Source of the DNA: RGIG7213 sp045124505
Lineage (GTDB): Bacteria > Bacillota > Clostridia > Oscillospirales > CAG-272
Reading direction: 5' to 3'
Assembly: GCA_045124505.1 (NCBI GenBank)
Contig: JBGVLZ010000061.1
Location: 1-64,000 of the forward strand
DNA: 64,000 bases
Of this stretch, positions 9,784 to 18,781 are shown piece after piece; within the stretch, counting starts at the first letter, position 1, and every line of letters starts with the position of its first letter. Below the pieces are notes generated by a model. The model worked only from the letters and a program-made list of their open reading frames with translations. It did no database searches and was not told the origin of the DNA. The position numbers were made by a program, and so were the translations under genes.

Positions 9784-10503
9784 TCAGTCAAGAAAGACTG
9801 CCTCATAAATTTCATCTGTTTTTTTGCCGTTTTCAACAGCCAACGCAAATATTTCACGTCCCGATATTCGGTAAAAACCTTCTTCCCGACAGTATATTTC
9901 ATAAGGAACACCGTCGGACGAAAGCATATAACCGCAAACACTGCCGTCTTTTTTTATAAGCTCAACAGTTCTGTCTGTTTCATTTATATAAAGCTCAAAA
10001 AGGTCATACGGCAACGTCACGGGACTTTTGTCTTTTTCGCGGTAGAGTTTGTACAAAAGCTCGGTATCATCTGTAATTTCAGTTACAAAGTCCGAATTTC
10101 CCGTAAGCTCGTACACATTTTTATATACTTCCGTGTTCACATCAAACTTTTTGTATATATCGTAATGAAAGCTCTCCTGCGGGACAGTAAATATAAGTTT
10201 GTCACCCTTTTGCTTACACATCTTTACCGTTTGTGTAACAAGTACACGGAAAACACCTTTAAGCCTGTACTTACTTAAAACACCTGCGCCGTATATATAC
10301 GATATATCGCCGCATCTTATGACGTGTATAACACTCACAGGCTCACCGTTGTATTTGCCGAGGATAACATCCACATCGCTCATGTTTTCAACGAGCTTAT
10401 AAAATTTATCTGCAAATTCGTCAGCTGAAAATATTTCACCGAAAAGCTTCTTGGCAAATCCAAGCTCCTCGGAATTTTTACAGTAGTCAACAGTAATTGC
10501 CAC
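9784..10503 (-). CDS. GNAT family N-acetyltransferase
   Basis: A 239-residue protein with a GNAT fold in its first half: a start AITVDYCKNSEELGFAKKLF, a beta-strand pair around VSVIHVIRCGDISYIYGAGV, and a KYRLKGVFRVLV segment standing in for the acetyl-CoA pyrophosphate loop (R/Q-x-x-G-x-G/A is degenerate here). The second half resembles the Eis-like/acetyltransferase extensions in Clostridia, but I cannot place it firmly. It follows ftsK by two bases and precedes the DJ-1-like gene. The acetyl acceptor is unknown. Confidence 0.7.
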   Translation of the reverse strand: MAITVDYCKNSEELGFAKKLFGEIFSADEFADKFYKLVENMSDVDVILGKYNGEPVSVIHVIRCGDISYIYGAGVLSKYRLKGVFRVLVTQTVKMCKQKGDKLIFTVPQESFHYDIYKKFDVNTEVYKNVYELTGNSDFVTEITDDTELLYKLYREKDKSPVTLPYDLFELYINETDRTVELIKKDGSVCGYMLSSDGVPYEIYCREEGFYRISGREIFALAVENGKKTDEIYEAVFLD

Positions 10504-10505
10504 TT

Positions 10506-13142
10506 TTATTCATTTCCTCCATTGATCATTTCATAATATTCCTCTTTTGTCATCAAAAGCTCACGAGGTTTGTTTCCTGAAGGAGCACTGCATATACCAA
10601 GCTCCTCCATGCGGTCAATTATTTTTGCCGCACGTCCGTAACCGACAGACAACTTTCTTTGGAAAAGCGAGGTTGACACCTTGCCTGATTCAAACGCAAA
10701 TTCTATTGCGGGCTGGAGCATCTCATCCTCTTCTGCACCCTTATCGGAATCCAAGGCATCAAAAACAGATTGCTTTCCTGAATTTATCTGCGATGCTTCC
10801 CTGTCTATCTTTTCCTTTATTCCTTCGTCAAATGATACTTTTCCGTAAGTTTTCTTTATAAACGATGTAACAGCCTCCACCTCAGAATCACTTACAAATG
10901 CACCCTGCAAACGTATCGGCTTTGCAATTCCTACAGGAGCATACAGCATATCACCCCTGCCTATGAGCTTTTCAGCGCCTGCAACGTCGATTATCGTTCT
11001 TGAATCGACCTGTGATGATGTTTTACATGCAATTCTTGACGGGATGTTCGCTTTGATAGTACCTGTTACTATATCAACCGACGGTCTTTGCGTACCGATA
11101 ATAAGGTACATACCTGCCGCACGTGCTTTCTGTGCGATACGGCAAATGGAGCTTTCCACATCATTCTTTGCTGTCATCATAAGATCCGCAAGCTCGTCTA
11201 TAACTATAACGATCTGGGGCAGATGCTCTTTTTCGGGATCGCTTGCTGTAACCTCGTTATATCCGAAAATATTTCTGCATCCGACTTCTTCTATAAGCGT
11301 ATATCTTCTTTCCATCTCTTCCACTGCCCAATGGAGCGCACCTGCAGCCTTTTTGGGATCTGTAACGACGGGAACGAGCAGATGAGGTATCTCACTGTAC
11401 GGCACAAACTCTACCTTTTTAGGGTCAATGAGCATTATCCGCACATCGTCGGGCGATGCCTTACACAAAAGACTGACAAGCAGACTGTTAATGCATACAG
11501 ATTTACCCATACCTGTTGCACCCGCAACAAGCATGTGAGGCATCTTTGCGATATCAAGATACACCGGCTCACCTACAACATCGACACCGAGCGCACAAGT
11601 GAGCTTGCTTTCTGATTTTCTGAAACGGTCTGTATCAAGCAGCTCTCTTATTCTTACAATTCTGATATCCTTGTTCGGCACTTCGACACCGACGGCATCC
11701 TTACCGGGGATAGGTGCTTCTATTCTTACACCCGTTGAAGCAAACGTCATGGCGATATCGTCAACAAGCTTTGAGATCGCCGTAACTCTGACGCCGGGGG
11801 CAAGCTTAAGCTCATACCTCGTTATTGTAGGTCCGCGTGAAATATGAACGACACTTGCATTTACGTTAAAGCTTGCAAGCGTACTTATAAGCTTCTTTGA
11901 ATTTTTTTCAAGATCTGCCGAAACATCTATTGATTGTTGATTATCGTCATACTTCAAAAGCGACATAGGCGGTAAACGGTATACGGGTTTACCCGGATCG
12001 GGCATTTCCTCCGCAGGTGTTCCCACTGTGCTTTTTTCCACTTCAATAGTCTTTTCATCCTCTACCGTGACGTCAGCTTCTGTTATCGGTACAGACTTTG
12101 AATTATCCTCGAATATTTCATCAAGATCAAAATCAAGATCGGGATCGGGAGTCTTTTCCTCCTTTATCACTACCTTTGATTTTTTTTCCTTTTTCTTTTC
12201 GTCATATTCATCATAATTAAATGCCTTCTTGGCATTTTTATCGGATTTTTCAACAGGCTTATTATTAATACGTATTTTCTTTCCGTTGTTATCCACCATA
12301 TCTATTCTTTCGGAATTGTCTATGGGAATATCGGGAATATCTTCGTCCTCATCCTCTTTTAGAGAATGGTCAAGCGGGTTTTTGCGCTTCACCTTTTTTG
12401 AAGCTTCTGCAGGTGCTGTCTTTTTATGCTTTGCAGGTGCGGCTATGATTTCTTCGATACCGTCATCATCCTCGGTATCGTCTGTATCAAACGGATCTCC
12501 GATGTCGTCCTCACCGTTTCTGCTTGCCTTTTTTTCCTTTGCGAGTTCGTAAAGCTTATACGGTGTAAGTCCGAAAGTGAGTATTCCGCACACAAAAGCA
12601 ACGATAAACATAAGAAACAGCGCAAATATGCCGATATACTTACAAAGAAATTCCGCAAGCACACCGCCTGTAAATCCGCCGCCGTAAAAGGCTTTGCCCT
12701 TTTCAAACATTTCAGAAGCTGTAAGCTCAAGCTCTGAGCCGAAGAAAATGATCGACATGAGTGTTGACAAAGATATTACCGTTACAAATCCGAGCAAACA
12801 GCGTATGTATATCTTCATACGAGGTCTTTCCGAATCGGCATCTATAAGCTTCAGATAGAAAATTCCGAGAATTATGAGAAACACAGGTATCGGTAAAGAA
12901 CCTATACCGAAAGCACCGAACACAGCATCTCTTACAGAGCGTCCGATCGCTCCGCAAGCACTCGGAAATACAAAGCATAAAGCAAAGAATGCACCGATTA
13001 TGACGAATACAAACGGCAGTATCTTGTCGCACATATTCGGCACGGTTACTATTTTTTTCTGTGTATTCTTTGCCGTACTTTTCTGTGCGGTCTTATTTTT
13101 TTCACCTTGTTTTTTATTTTTTGCAGGTGTGGTTTTTGCCAT
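10506..13142 (-). CDS. ftsK: DNA translocase FtsK/SpoIIIE
   Basis: An 878-residue septal DNA pump that clears chromosome ends through the closing division septum. After a Lys-rich leader there are four hydrophobic segments within residues 35-200, then a long acidic linker (about 200-400, rich in Asp/Glu/Lys). The alpha/beta motor domain has Walker A VAGATGMGKSVCIN near 547 and Walker B IVIVIDELADLM near 645. The C-terminal gamma winged-helix domain (FQRKLSVGYGRAAKIIDRMEELG) reads polar KOPS/SRS sites. Length and order match SpoIIIE/SftA-type proteins. It lies 35 bases after uppP. Confidence 0.95.
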   Translation of the reverse strand: MAKTTPAKNKKQGEKNKTAQKSTAKNTQKKIVTVPNMCDKILPFVFVIIGAFFALCFVFPSACGAIGRSVRDAVFGAFGIGSLPIPVFLIILGIFYLKLIDADSERPRMKIYIRCLLGFVTVISLSTLMSIIFFGSELELTASEMFEKGKAFYGGGFTGGVLAEFLCKYIGIFALFLMFIVAFVCGILTFGLTPYKLYELAKEKKASRNGEDDIGDPFDTDDTEDDDGIEEIIAAPAKHKKTAPAEASKKVKRKNPLDHSLKEDEDEDIPDIPIDNSERIDMVDNNGKKIRINNKPVEKSDKNAKKAFNYDEYDEKKKEKKSKVVIKEEKTPDPDLDFDLDEIFEDNSKSVPITEADVTVEDEKTIEVEKSTVGTPAEEMPDPGKPVYRLPPMSLLKYDDNQQSIDVSADLEKNSKKLISTLASFNVNASVVHISRGPTITRYELKLAPGVRVTAISKLVDDIAMTFASTGVRIEAPIPGKDAVGVEVPNKDIRIVRIRELLDTDRFRKSESKLTCALGVDVVGEPVYLDIAKMPHMLVAGATGMGKSVCINSLLVSLLCKASPDDVRIMLIDPKKVEFVPYSEIPHLLVPVVTDPKKAAGALHWAVEEMERRYTLIEEVGCRNIFGYNEVTASDPEKEHLPQIVIVIDELADLMMTAKNDVESSICRIAQKARAAGMYLIIGTQRPSVDIVTGTIKANIPSRIACKTSSQVDSRTIIDVAGAEKLIGRGDMLYAPVGIAKPIRLQGAFVSDSEVEAVTSFIKKTYGKVSFDEGIKEKIDREASQINSGKQSVFDALDSDKGAEEDEMLQPAIEFAFESGKVSTSLFQRKLSVGYGRAAKIIDRMEELGICSAPSGNKPRELLMTKEEYYEMINGGNE

Positions 13143-13177
13143 CCGCTTTTTTCCGTCCTTTCATGTTCTGACTTTGT

Positions 13178-14008
13178 TTAACGTACAAATGTGTAAATTA
13201 TCGCCGCAAGTCCTACGGCGAAGCAGTAATATGCGAAATATGTAAAGTTTGCTTTTCTGGCTATATAAATAAGGACCTTCATAGCCAGAAATCCGAATAC
13301 AGCGGCAAACAGCATACCTACACCGTAGTTGATCCACTGTTCAGCGGAAATGGATGCGCTTACAAGATCATCAGCCTTCAAGACTGCCGCGCCGAGTATT
13401 GCGGGGATAGAAAGGATAAACGAGAACTTAACTGCATATTCTCTGTTATAATTGCAGAGAAGTCCGCCTGTTATCGTAGAGCCTGAGCGGGAAAGCCCGG
13501 GAAGTGTTGCGCACATCTGACACAAACCGACAATAAACGCATTTTTAGGTTTTGCATTTTCACCGTTTACAGTTCCTTGTGAAAGTCTGTCGCTTATCAT
13601 GAGAACAAAGCCGTTAAAAATAAGTATTCCTCCGACTGCGGCAGGGTAATTCTTTATCAAATCTATCTTGTCTTCAAGTCCCGTCAAGGCAAGGAAAACA
13701 AGAGGAATGGTTGCGGTAATTATGCAGATAACAAATCTTTCATTAAGAGTATACTCGGAAAGCTTGAATTTTCTTTGAAAAACCTTCTTAAGCATCGTAA
13801 AAAATGCAGGTACAAGCGGAAAAATATCACGTCGGTAAACAACGAATACCGCAAGCAAAGTTCCAAGGTGAAGCAGAACATCAAATGCAGGCGTTTCGTC
13901 TGCAGAAAATCCCCAGAATGAAGATACCAAAGCAAGATGTCCCGACGATGAAATAGGAAGAAATTCACCGATTCCCTGAACTATTCCCATTATAATGTAA
14001 TACAGCAT
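13178..14008 (-). CDS. uppP: undecaprenyl-diphosphate phosphatase (UppP/BacA)
   Basis: A 276-residue polytopic enzyme that recycles the C55 lipid carrier for wall synthesis and gives bacitracin resistance. It has both family motifs: VQGIGEFLPISSSGHL close to the N-terminus (catalytic Glu and phosphate-binding Ser) and LPGLSRSGSTITGGL in the middle. The start at 14008 (MLYYIIMGIVQG) fits the family length; an upstream TTG at 14077 would add an unlikely hydrophilic leader. It heads the minus-strand run that continues into ftsK, and diverges from the TauE/SafE-like genes. Confidence 0.93.
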   Translation of the reverse strand: MLYYIIMGIVQGIGEFLPISSSGHLALVSSFWGFSADETPAFDVLLHLGTLLAVFVVYRRDIFPLVPAFFTMLKKVFQRKFKLSEYTLNERFVICIITATIPLVFLALTGLEDKIDLIKNYPAAVGGILIFNGFVLMISDRLSQGTVNGENAKPKNAFIVGLCQMCATLPGLSRSGSTITGGLLCNYNREYAVKFSFILSIPAILGAAVLKADDLVSASISAEQWINYGVGMLFAAVFGFLAMKVLIYIARKANFTYFAYYCFAVGLAAIIYTFVR

Positions 14009-14095
14009 ATGAAAAATACCCCATTGTATAAAATCATTTATTTTATATATATTATCATATAACGGATAATATTTCAAGGGGGAACAATAAAAAAT

Positions 14096-14485
14096 ATGAA
14101 AATAAAAAATGACTCATTATTACCACTGTGCGGTGTAATTGCTGTTTTGGGAGGTATTCTTAACGGCATACTCGGTACAGGCGCAGGAATAGTTTATACT
14201 TTTTTATTCTCTTTACTGTATAAAAGACAGGCAAAGTACGAGAAAAAGGATGTTTTCGCCTCATGTCTTATCACGACCTTGCCAGTATGCATAATGTCAT
14301 TTTCGGCATATGTAAAATCGGATATCTCCGTGTTTTCATCGGCTTTGCCTCTTTTGCCGTTTGCGCTTTTTGGCGGTTTCACAGGTGGATTTCTGCTTGA
14401 TAAGATCAACAATTCGGTACTTGTAAAAATATTTGCCGTTATTACGGGAATATCCGGAGGGATAATGATATGGAAAGCTCTTTGA
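14096..14485 (+). CDS. half-size TauE/SafE (TSUP) membrane protein, first half
   Basis: A 129-residue protein with about four hydrophobic segments and the glycine-rich start LGGILNGILGTGAGIVYTFL, the repeated TSUP motif. A full TSUP anion exporter has two such halves in one chain of about 250 residues. Here the second half is a separate gene whose ATG overlaps this one by 16 bases. A GGGGGA ribosome site lies 12 bases upstream. I infer that the two products form a heterodimer; the substrate (sulfite, sulfoacetate or another organic anion) is unknown. Confidence 0.75.
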   Translation: MKIKNDSLLPLCGVIAVLGGILNGILGTGAGIVYTFLFSLLYKRQAKYEKKDVFASCLITTLPVCIMSFSAYVKSDISVFSSALPLLPFALFGGFTGGFLLDKINNSVLVKIFAVITGISGGIMIWKAL

Positions 14486-14832
14486 TAGATTTTTTATTCG
14501 TGTTTCTGTTTTCTGCCCTTTCGGGAATGGGAGTAGGCGGCGGAGGGCTTTTCGTTGTTTATCTGTCAGTTTTTAAAAATATACCGCAATTCATCTGTCA
14601 AGGTGTAAATCTTGCCGTGTTTATTTTTTCATCGGCATCATCAGGCGCTGTGAATTTCAGAAAAAGAATGATAAATTATCCGCTGTGTCTTTTTCTGTCA
14701 TTGTGCGGCTGTGTCGGTGCTTTACTCGGGAGCGGGCTGGCAGAAATGATAAACGGTAATATCTTAAGGCTTTTATTCGGAATTTTTCTTCTTGCCGCAG
14801 CGTCAATGTCGCTCTATATTCACAGAAAATAA
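14470..14832 (+). CDS. half-size TauE/SafE (TSUP) membrane protein, second half
   Basis: A 120-residue protein with about four membrane segments and LSGMGVGGGGLFVVYL near the N-terminus, the mirror of the glycine motif in the preceding gene. A GGAGGG ribosome site inside the end of the upstream gene drives its ATG, so the two are translationally coupled. Together the two chains (249 residues) equal one normal TSUP transporter. Both halves keep clean frames and separate ribosome sites, so this is a stable split rather than a fresh frameshift. Confidence 0.75.
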   Translation: MESSLIDFLFVFLFSALSGMGVGGGGLFVVYLSVFKNIPQFICQGVNLAVFIFSSASSGAVNFRKRMINYPLCLFLSLCGCVGALLGSGLAEMINGNILRLLFGIFLLAAASMSLYIHRK

Positions 14833-14857
14833 TTAACAATTTATGTTATTTATATCC

Positions 14858-14886
14858 TTGAAATACTTGGAACAATGTGATATGAT
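14858..14886 (+). promoter_or_regulatory. sigma-A-type promoter for the DeoR-family gene
   Basis: TTGAAA, a 17-base spacer and TATGAT lie 89 bases before the DeoR-family start. The same hexamer pair and spacing occur before the BspA-dockerin gene. An inverted repeat, AATTGTG...CACAAATT, follows the -10 box. Confidence 0.65.
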
Positions 14887-14941
14887 AAATGAAAATTGTG
14901 ATTTTTTAACACAAATTCTGTTATTTTATACATTAAACACG

Positions 14942-14957
14942 GTTGTTTATTAACAAC
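14942..14957. promoter_or_regulatory. candidate operator (GTTGTT/AACAAC palindrome)
   Basis: GTTGTTTATTAACAAC is a six-base-arm inverted repeat between the promoter and the ribosome site of the DeoR-type regulator. Its position suggests autoregulation; this is inference. Confidence 0.4.
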
Positions 14958-14974
14958 ACCTGAAAGGACAAAAA

Positions 14975-15742
14975 ATGAATACTGCAAGACGTGATGTAAT
15001 AAGAAGAATACTGCAAACAAAGCCCTTTGTTTCTTTGCATGAGCTTGAGGATACCTTCCCCGATGTTTCAAGCATGACTCTGCGCCGTGATATCGAATAC
15101 TTCGAAAAGTCAGGCGAGGCTATCAAGGTAAGAGGCGGCGCAAGAAGCATGAAGTTTATAACAACTTCAATGGAAGATGCCTTCAGCCTGAGATTGAATT
15201 CCAATATGACCGCAAAGGAAAGGATCGCATATGCGGCTGTAAACTATATAGAAACAGGAAGATCGATCTTCCTCGACTCAGGTACAACGATACTTAAAAT
15301 GGCATCAATAATGCCCGATGAAAGGCTTTCCATACTTACAACAGGCCCTAATATCGCGCTTGAGCTTGTGAAAAAAAATCTCCCCATAATCAACCTTGTC
15401 GGAGGTATGATAAACCGTGACAATATTTCAATTTCCGGTAATCAGGCGATTTCCTTTATTGAAGGAATAAATATTGATACAGCATTTCTCGTACCTTCGG
15501 GCTTTTCACTCGATAACGGCTTCACAAGCGGTAACTACAGCGAATGTGAGCTGAAGAGCCTTATATGCGAAAAAGCACGCAGAACTATCATTCTTGCCGA
15601 CACTTCAAAGCTTGACAGAAGCTTGCCTTACACATTTGCAAAGCTCTCTCAAATAGACATAATCATAACAAACGGTCCTGTTTCCGAAGAGTTTAAGAAT
15701 GCCGCAAAAGAAGCCGGTGTTGAGCTTATTATTGCCGACTGA
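14975..15742 (+). CDS. DeoR/GlpR family transcriptional regulator
   Basis: A 255-residue sugar-responsive repressor. Residues 5-55 form the DeoR winged helix (RRDVIRRILQTKPFVSLHEL, then MTLRRDIEYFEKSG), followed by the usual KVRGGA turn. The C-terminal DeoRC sensor domain (about 75-235) has the phosphosugar-binding IFLDSGTTILKMA and ILADTSKLDRS segments. It is the first gene of a plus-strand run with a DUF4432 epimerase-like protein and an ABC exporter, so it probably controls these and itself in response to a sugar phosphate. GAAAGGA precedes the start. Confidence 0.9.
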   Translation: MNTARRDVIRRILQTKPFVSLHELEDTFPDVSSMTLRRDIEYFEKSGEAIKVRGGARSMKFITTSMEDAFSLRLNSNMTAKERIAYAAVNYIETGRSIFLDSGTTILKMASIMPDERLSILTTGPNIALELVKKNLPIINLVGGMINRDNISISGNQAISFIEGINIDTAFLVPSGFSLDNGFTSGNYSECELKSLICEKARRTIILADTSKLDRSLPYTFAKLSQIDIIITNGPVSEEFKNAAKEAGVELIIAD

Positions 15743-15755
15743 GGGGTGCGACGAA

Positions 15756-16772
15756 ATGAAAAAATATATTGACGAAAAACAGTACACAGGACACATAAAT
15801 CAGCTTTTCAATGTTAAGGAATACCGCTTTTGCGGAGGCTGGGCAGATGGAGTTCGGGCTGTAGATATTTCAAACGGCGCAGGGCTTTCATTTACCGTGC
15901 TTGTTGACCGTGCGATGGACATTTTCAATATGTCGTACAAGGGCAAAAACCTTTGTTATCAGACACCCGTCGGAATCAAAGCGCCGCAGTATTTTGATGC
16001 GGAAGGCATCGGCTGGATGCAGAGCTTCGGAGGAGGATTTTTCGTAACGTGCGGACTTGACAATATCGGAAGTCCCTGTACGGATAACGGTGATAAATTG
16101 CCTTGTCACGGAAGACTTTCGAATATCCCTGCTGAGAATTTCCGAATTGAAAGAGGTATCGCTGACGGCACACCTTACGTAACACTTATCGGCGATATGG
16201 TACAGACAGTAATGTTCGGTACACAGCTTACATTAACAAGAAAGATCACCTGCAGATATATGGAAAACAAGGTTACCGTAGAAGACGTTGTCACAAACGG
16301 CTGTGCACGTCAAACACCGCAGATGATACTTTATCACTTTAACATGGGTTATCCGCTTTTCGACGAAAACGCAGAGGTCGTTATCCCCTCCAAGAAGCGT
16401 ATACCGAGAAGCGAAATTGCCGAAAAAGAGCTTGATTTGTGGGACAAATTCACCCTACCCGTATTCGGATATGACGAAAGATGTTATTATCACGAGGATA
16501 TGGATTCCGAAAACGGCATTGTCACATTCGGAATGAAGAACAAGAACTCCGATCTTTCCGTAAAGATCGCATATGAAAACAAAAATCTTCCCCATTTTCT
16601 GCAGTGGAAAATGACAGGGGTTGACGAATACGTTTGCGGACTTGAGCCCGGCAACGCAACCGTTGACGGCCGTGCAAACGCACGGGAAAACGGAACTTTA
16701 AAAACTCTTAACCCCGGCGAAAGCGTTGACTACAGACTTGAAATTTCCGTTGGCGAATACGACAAATTTTAA
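15756..16772 (+). CDS. DUF4432 family aldose-1-epimerase-like protein
   Basis: A 338-residue protein with a galactose-mutarotase-like beta-sandwich. Recognisable segments are GVRAVDISNGAGLSFTVLVDRAMDI near the start, GLDNIGSP with HGR around residue 115, ILYHFNMGYPL near 200, and a C-terminal CGLEPGN. Family members sit beside sugar-use genes and probably interconvert or bind a sugar, but no reaction has been fixed for DUF4432 as a whole. The ATG at 15756 follows GAGGGG and lies 13 bases after the regulator stop; an upstream in-frame ATG lies inside the regulator and lacks a ribosome site. Confidence 0.8.
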   Translation: MKKYIDEKQYTGHINQLFNVKEYRFCGGWADGVRAVDISNGAGLSFTVLVDRAMDIFNMSYKGKNLCYQTPVGIKAPQYFDAEGIGWMQSFGGGFFVTCGLDNIGSPCTDNGDKLPCHGRLSNIPAENFRIERGIADGTPYVTLIGDMVQTVMFGTQLTLTRKITCRYMENKVTVEDVVTNGCARQTPQMILYHFNMGYPLFDENAEVVIPSKKRIPRSEIAEKELDLWDKFTLPVFGYDERCYYHEDMDSENGIVTFGMKNKNSDLSVKIAYENKNLPHFLQWKMTGVDEYVCGLEPGNATVDGRANARENGTLKTLNPGESVDYRLEISVGEYDKF

Positions 16773-16789
16773 TATAAGGCGGTTAAGGT

Positions 16790-18721
16790 ATGAATATGCA
16801 CCCGGGAGGTCCTCACGGCAGAGGTAGCCAGGTTAATGACCAATACAGAGTACCGACACCTAAAAGTATAAAAGAGCTTCCTTCATACATAAAGAAGCTT
16901 TTTACAACATTTATATTCAGACTTACATACATATTTAAGCTTGTATGGGAAGCAAGCCCCATAATACTTTTTGTAATGGTATTTATGGCGGTGTTCAACG
17001 GTGTTATGCCGATTGCAGGCTCACTTATAGGTAAAGAGCTTTTGAACAGTCTTGCACGTGCATATAACGGCGAAATAACAACATTTACAATAATACTTTC
17101 GCTTTTGATACTGCAGTTTGCGTATTTGTTCATTTCGGATATTGTAGGCAGAATATCTGCAATGATAACGAGAATCTGCAGTGAAGTTGTATCAAACCAC
17201 ATAAAGCTGAAAATAATTGACAAATCCAAAGAAGTTGATATTTCAAGCTATGACAGTCCTGAATTTTACGCAAAAATGGAAAACGCAAACCGTGAAGCGG
17301 GAAGCAGACCTATCGCTGTTCTCTCCTCTTTCTTCTCGGTATTCAGCTCTGTTATCAGCATTGTCGGCTTTATAGCAATTCTTTTCTCCGTCAGTCCTTG
17401 GGCACCGTTTGTAATGATCCTCGTTTCACTGCCTTCAACTGTCATAAACTTCGTTTACAGACGTAAAAATGTCGATTTTATGTTCAGACGCAGTAAGGAA
17501 AGACGTCAGATGTCGTATTATTCCGACGTTATTGTTAACAAGGATCTTGCAAAGGAAATAAGGATATATAATCTTACCGACACCTTCAAGGAAAAATACA
17601 AGGCTGTTTTTGCAAAATACTTCAAGGGACTCAAAAAGCTCATAATGAGTGAGTTCTGGCTGAACCTTTTAGCAGGTATAGTTGCAACTGCAGTCAACTG
17701 TCTGTTATTTATATATATCGCAGACGGTGTTTTCAAGGGAAATTATGAGGTTGGTGACTACTCGCTTTACACAGGTGCGCTCAACACAATATCCGCAAAG
17801 CTGGCATCTATCATTTCAACAACGGCTATGATATATGAAGGAACCTTGTTCATAAACAATATGATAACATTTATGAATGAAGAAAAACATATCAAGCCCA
17901 CAATAGATCCTCCAAGACAGCCACAGCGCCATATTGCACACGAAATAAAGCTTGAAAACGTATCGTTCAAGTATCCCGGCACTGACAGATATGTTATTAA
18001 AAATATATCCCTTACGATAAAGCCCGGCGATACAGTCGTGCTTGTAGGGCTTAACGGTGCGGGTAAAACAACGCTTGTAAAGCTCCTTATAAGGCTTTAT
18101 GACCCTACGGAAGGAAGAATACTTCTTGACGGATATGACTTGCGTGAATACGATACAAAGGCGCTTTACGATATGTTCGGTATCATTTTCCAGGATTACG
18201 GAAAGTATGCCGTATCGGTAAGTGAAAATATCATGTTCGGTGACATTGACAAAACACCGAATTTCAGCGATATTAAGAGCTCTGCGGAAAGAAGCGGGGC
18301 GGACGATTTTATCGCAGATCTTCCCAATGAATACGATACACCGCTTATGCGTTATTTTGAGGATAACGGCATTGAGCTTTCAGGAGGTCAATGGCAAAAG
18401 CTTGCAATTGCAAGGGCATTTTACGGCGACTCCGATATTCTTGTGCTTGATGAGCCTACAGCGTCACTTGACCCGATTGCAGAAGCTGAAATATTCAATA
18501 AATTTGATGAGCTTCGCACGGGCAAGACATCTGTATTCGTTTCACACAGACTGTCAAGTGCAACAACAGCAAGCAGTATTATCGTAATTGAAAACGGACA
18601 GCTTTGCGAAATGGGCAGCCACAGCGAGCTTATGGCAGCAAAAGGAAAATATTACGAGCTGTTTACAACACAGGCAAAACGCTATGCCACAGGCGTTGTA
18701 ACAGAAGACACAGAAAATTAA
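16790..18721 (+). CDS. ABC transporter, fused permease and ATP-binding protein
   Basis: A 643-residue type IV (exporter-fold) half-transporter. A Gly/Pro-rich N-terminal tail precedes six membrane helices (about 55-370), then a nucleotide-binding domain with Walker A VGLNGAGKTTLVK near 418, signature LSGGQWQKLAIARAF near 529 and Walker B ILVLDEPTASLD near 552, then the switch His in SHRLSS. It would work as a homodimer, since no partner gene is adjacent. Clostridial relatives are often listed as multidrug or peptide exporters; the cargo here is unknown. A strong terminator follows. Confidence 0.88.
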   Translation: MNMHPGGPHGRGSQVNDQYRVPTPKSIKELPSYIKKLFTTFIFRLTYIFKLVWEASPIILFVMVFMAVFNGVMPIAGSLIGKELLNSLARAYNGEITTFTIILSLLILQFAYLFISDIVGRISAMITRICSEVVSNHIKLKIIDKSKEVDISSYDSPEFYAKMENANREAGSRPIAVLSSFFSVFSSVISIVGFIAILFSVSPWAPFVMILVSLPSTVINFVYRRKNVDFMFRRSKERRQMSYYSDVIVNKDLAKEIRIYNLTDTFKEKYKAVFAKYFKGLKKLIMSEFWLNLLAGIVATAVNCLLFIYIADGVFKGNYEVGDYSLYTGALNTISAKLASIISTTAMIYEGTLFINNMITFMNEEKHIKPTIDPPRQPQRHIAHEIKLENVSFKYPGTDRYVIKNISLTIKPGDTVVLVGLNGAGKTTLVKLLIRLYDPTEGRILLDGYDLREYDTKALYDMFGIIFQDYGKYAVSVSENIMFGDIDKTPNFSDIKSSAERSGADDFIADLPNEYDTPLMRYFEDNGIELSGGQWQKLAIARAFYGDSDILVLDEPTASLDPIAEAEIFNKFDELRTGKTSVFVSHRLSSATTASSIIVIENGQLCEMGSHSELMAAKGKYYELFTTQAKRYATGVVTEDTEN

Positions 18722-18730
18722 AAAGTAAAA

Positions 18731-18767
18731 GGAAGAAGCTTGTTACTTACAGCTTCTTCCTTTTTTT
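18731..18767 (+). terminator. Rho-independent terminator after the ABC transporter
   Basis: A perfect 10-bp stem, GGAAGAAGCT/AGCTTCTTCC, with a 10-base loop and seven T follows the stop by nine bases. It also separates the convergent GH36 gene. Confidence 0.93.
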
Positions 18768-18781
18768 GCCTGAACATCGGC

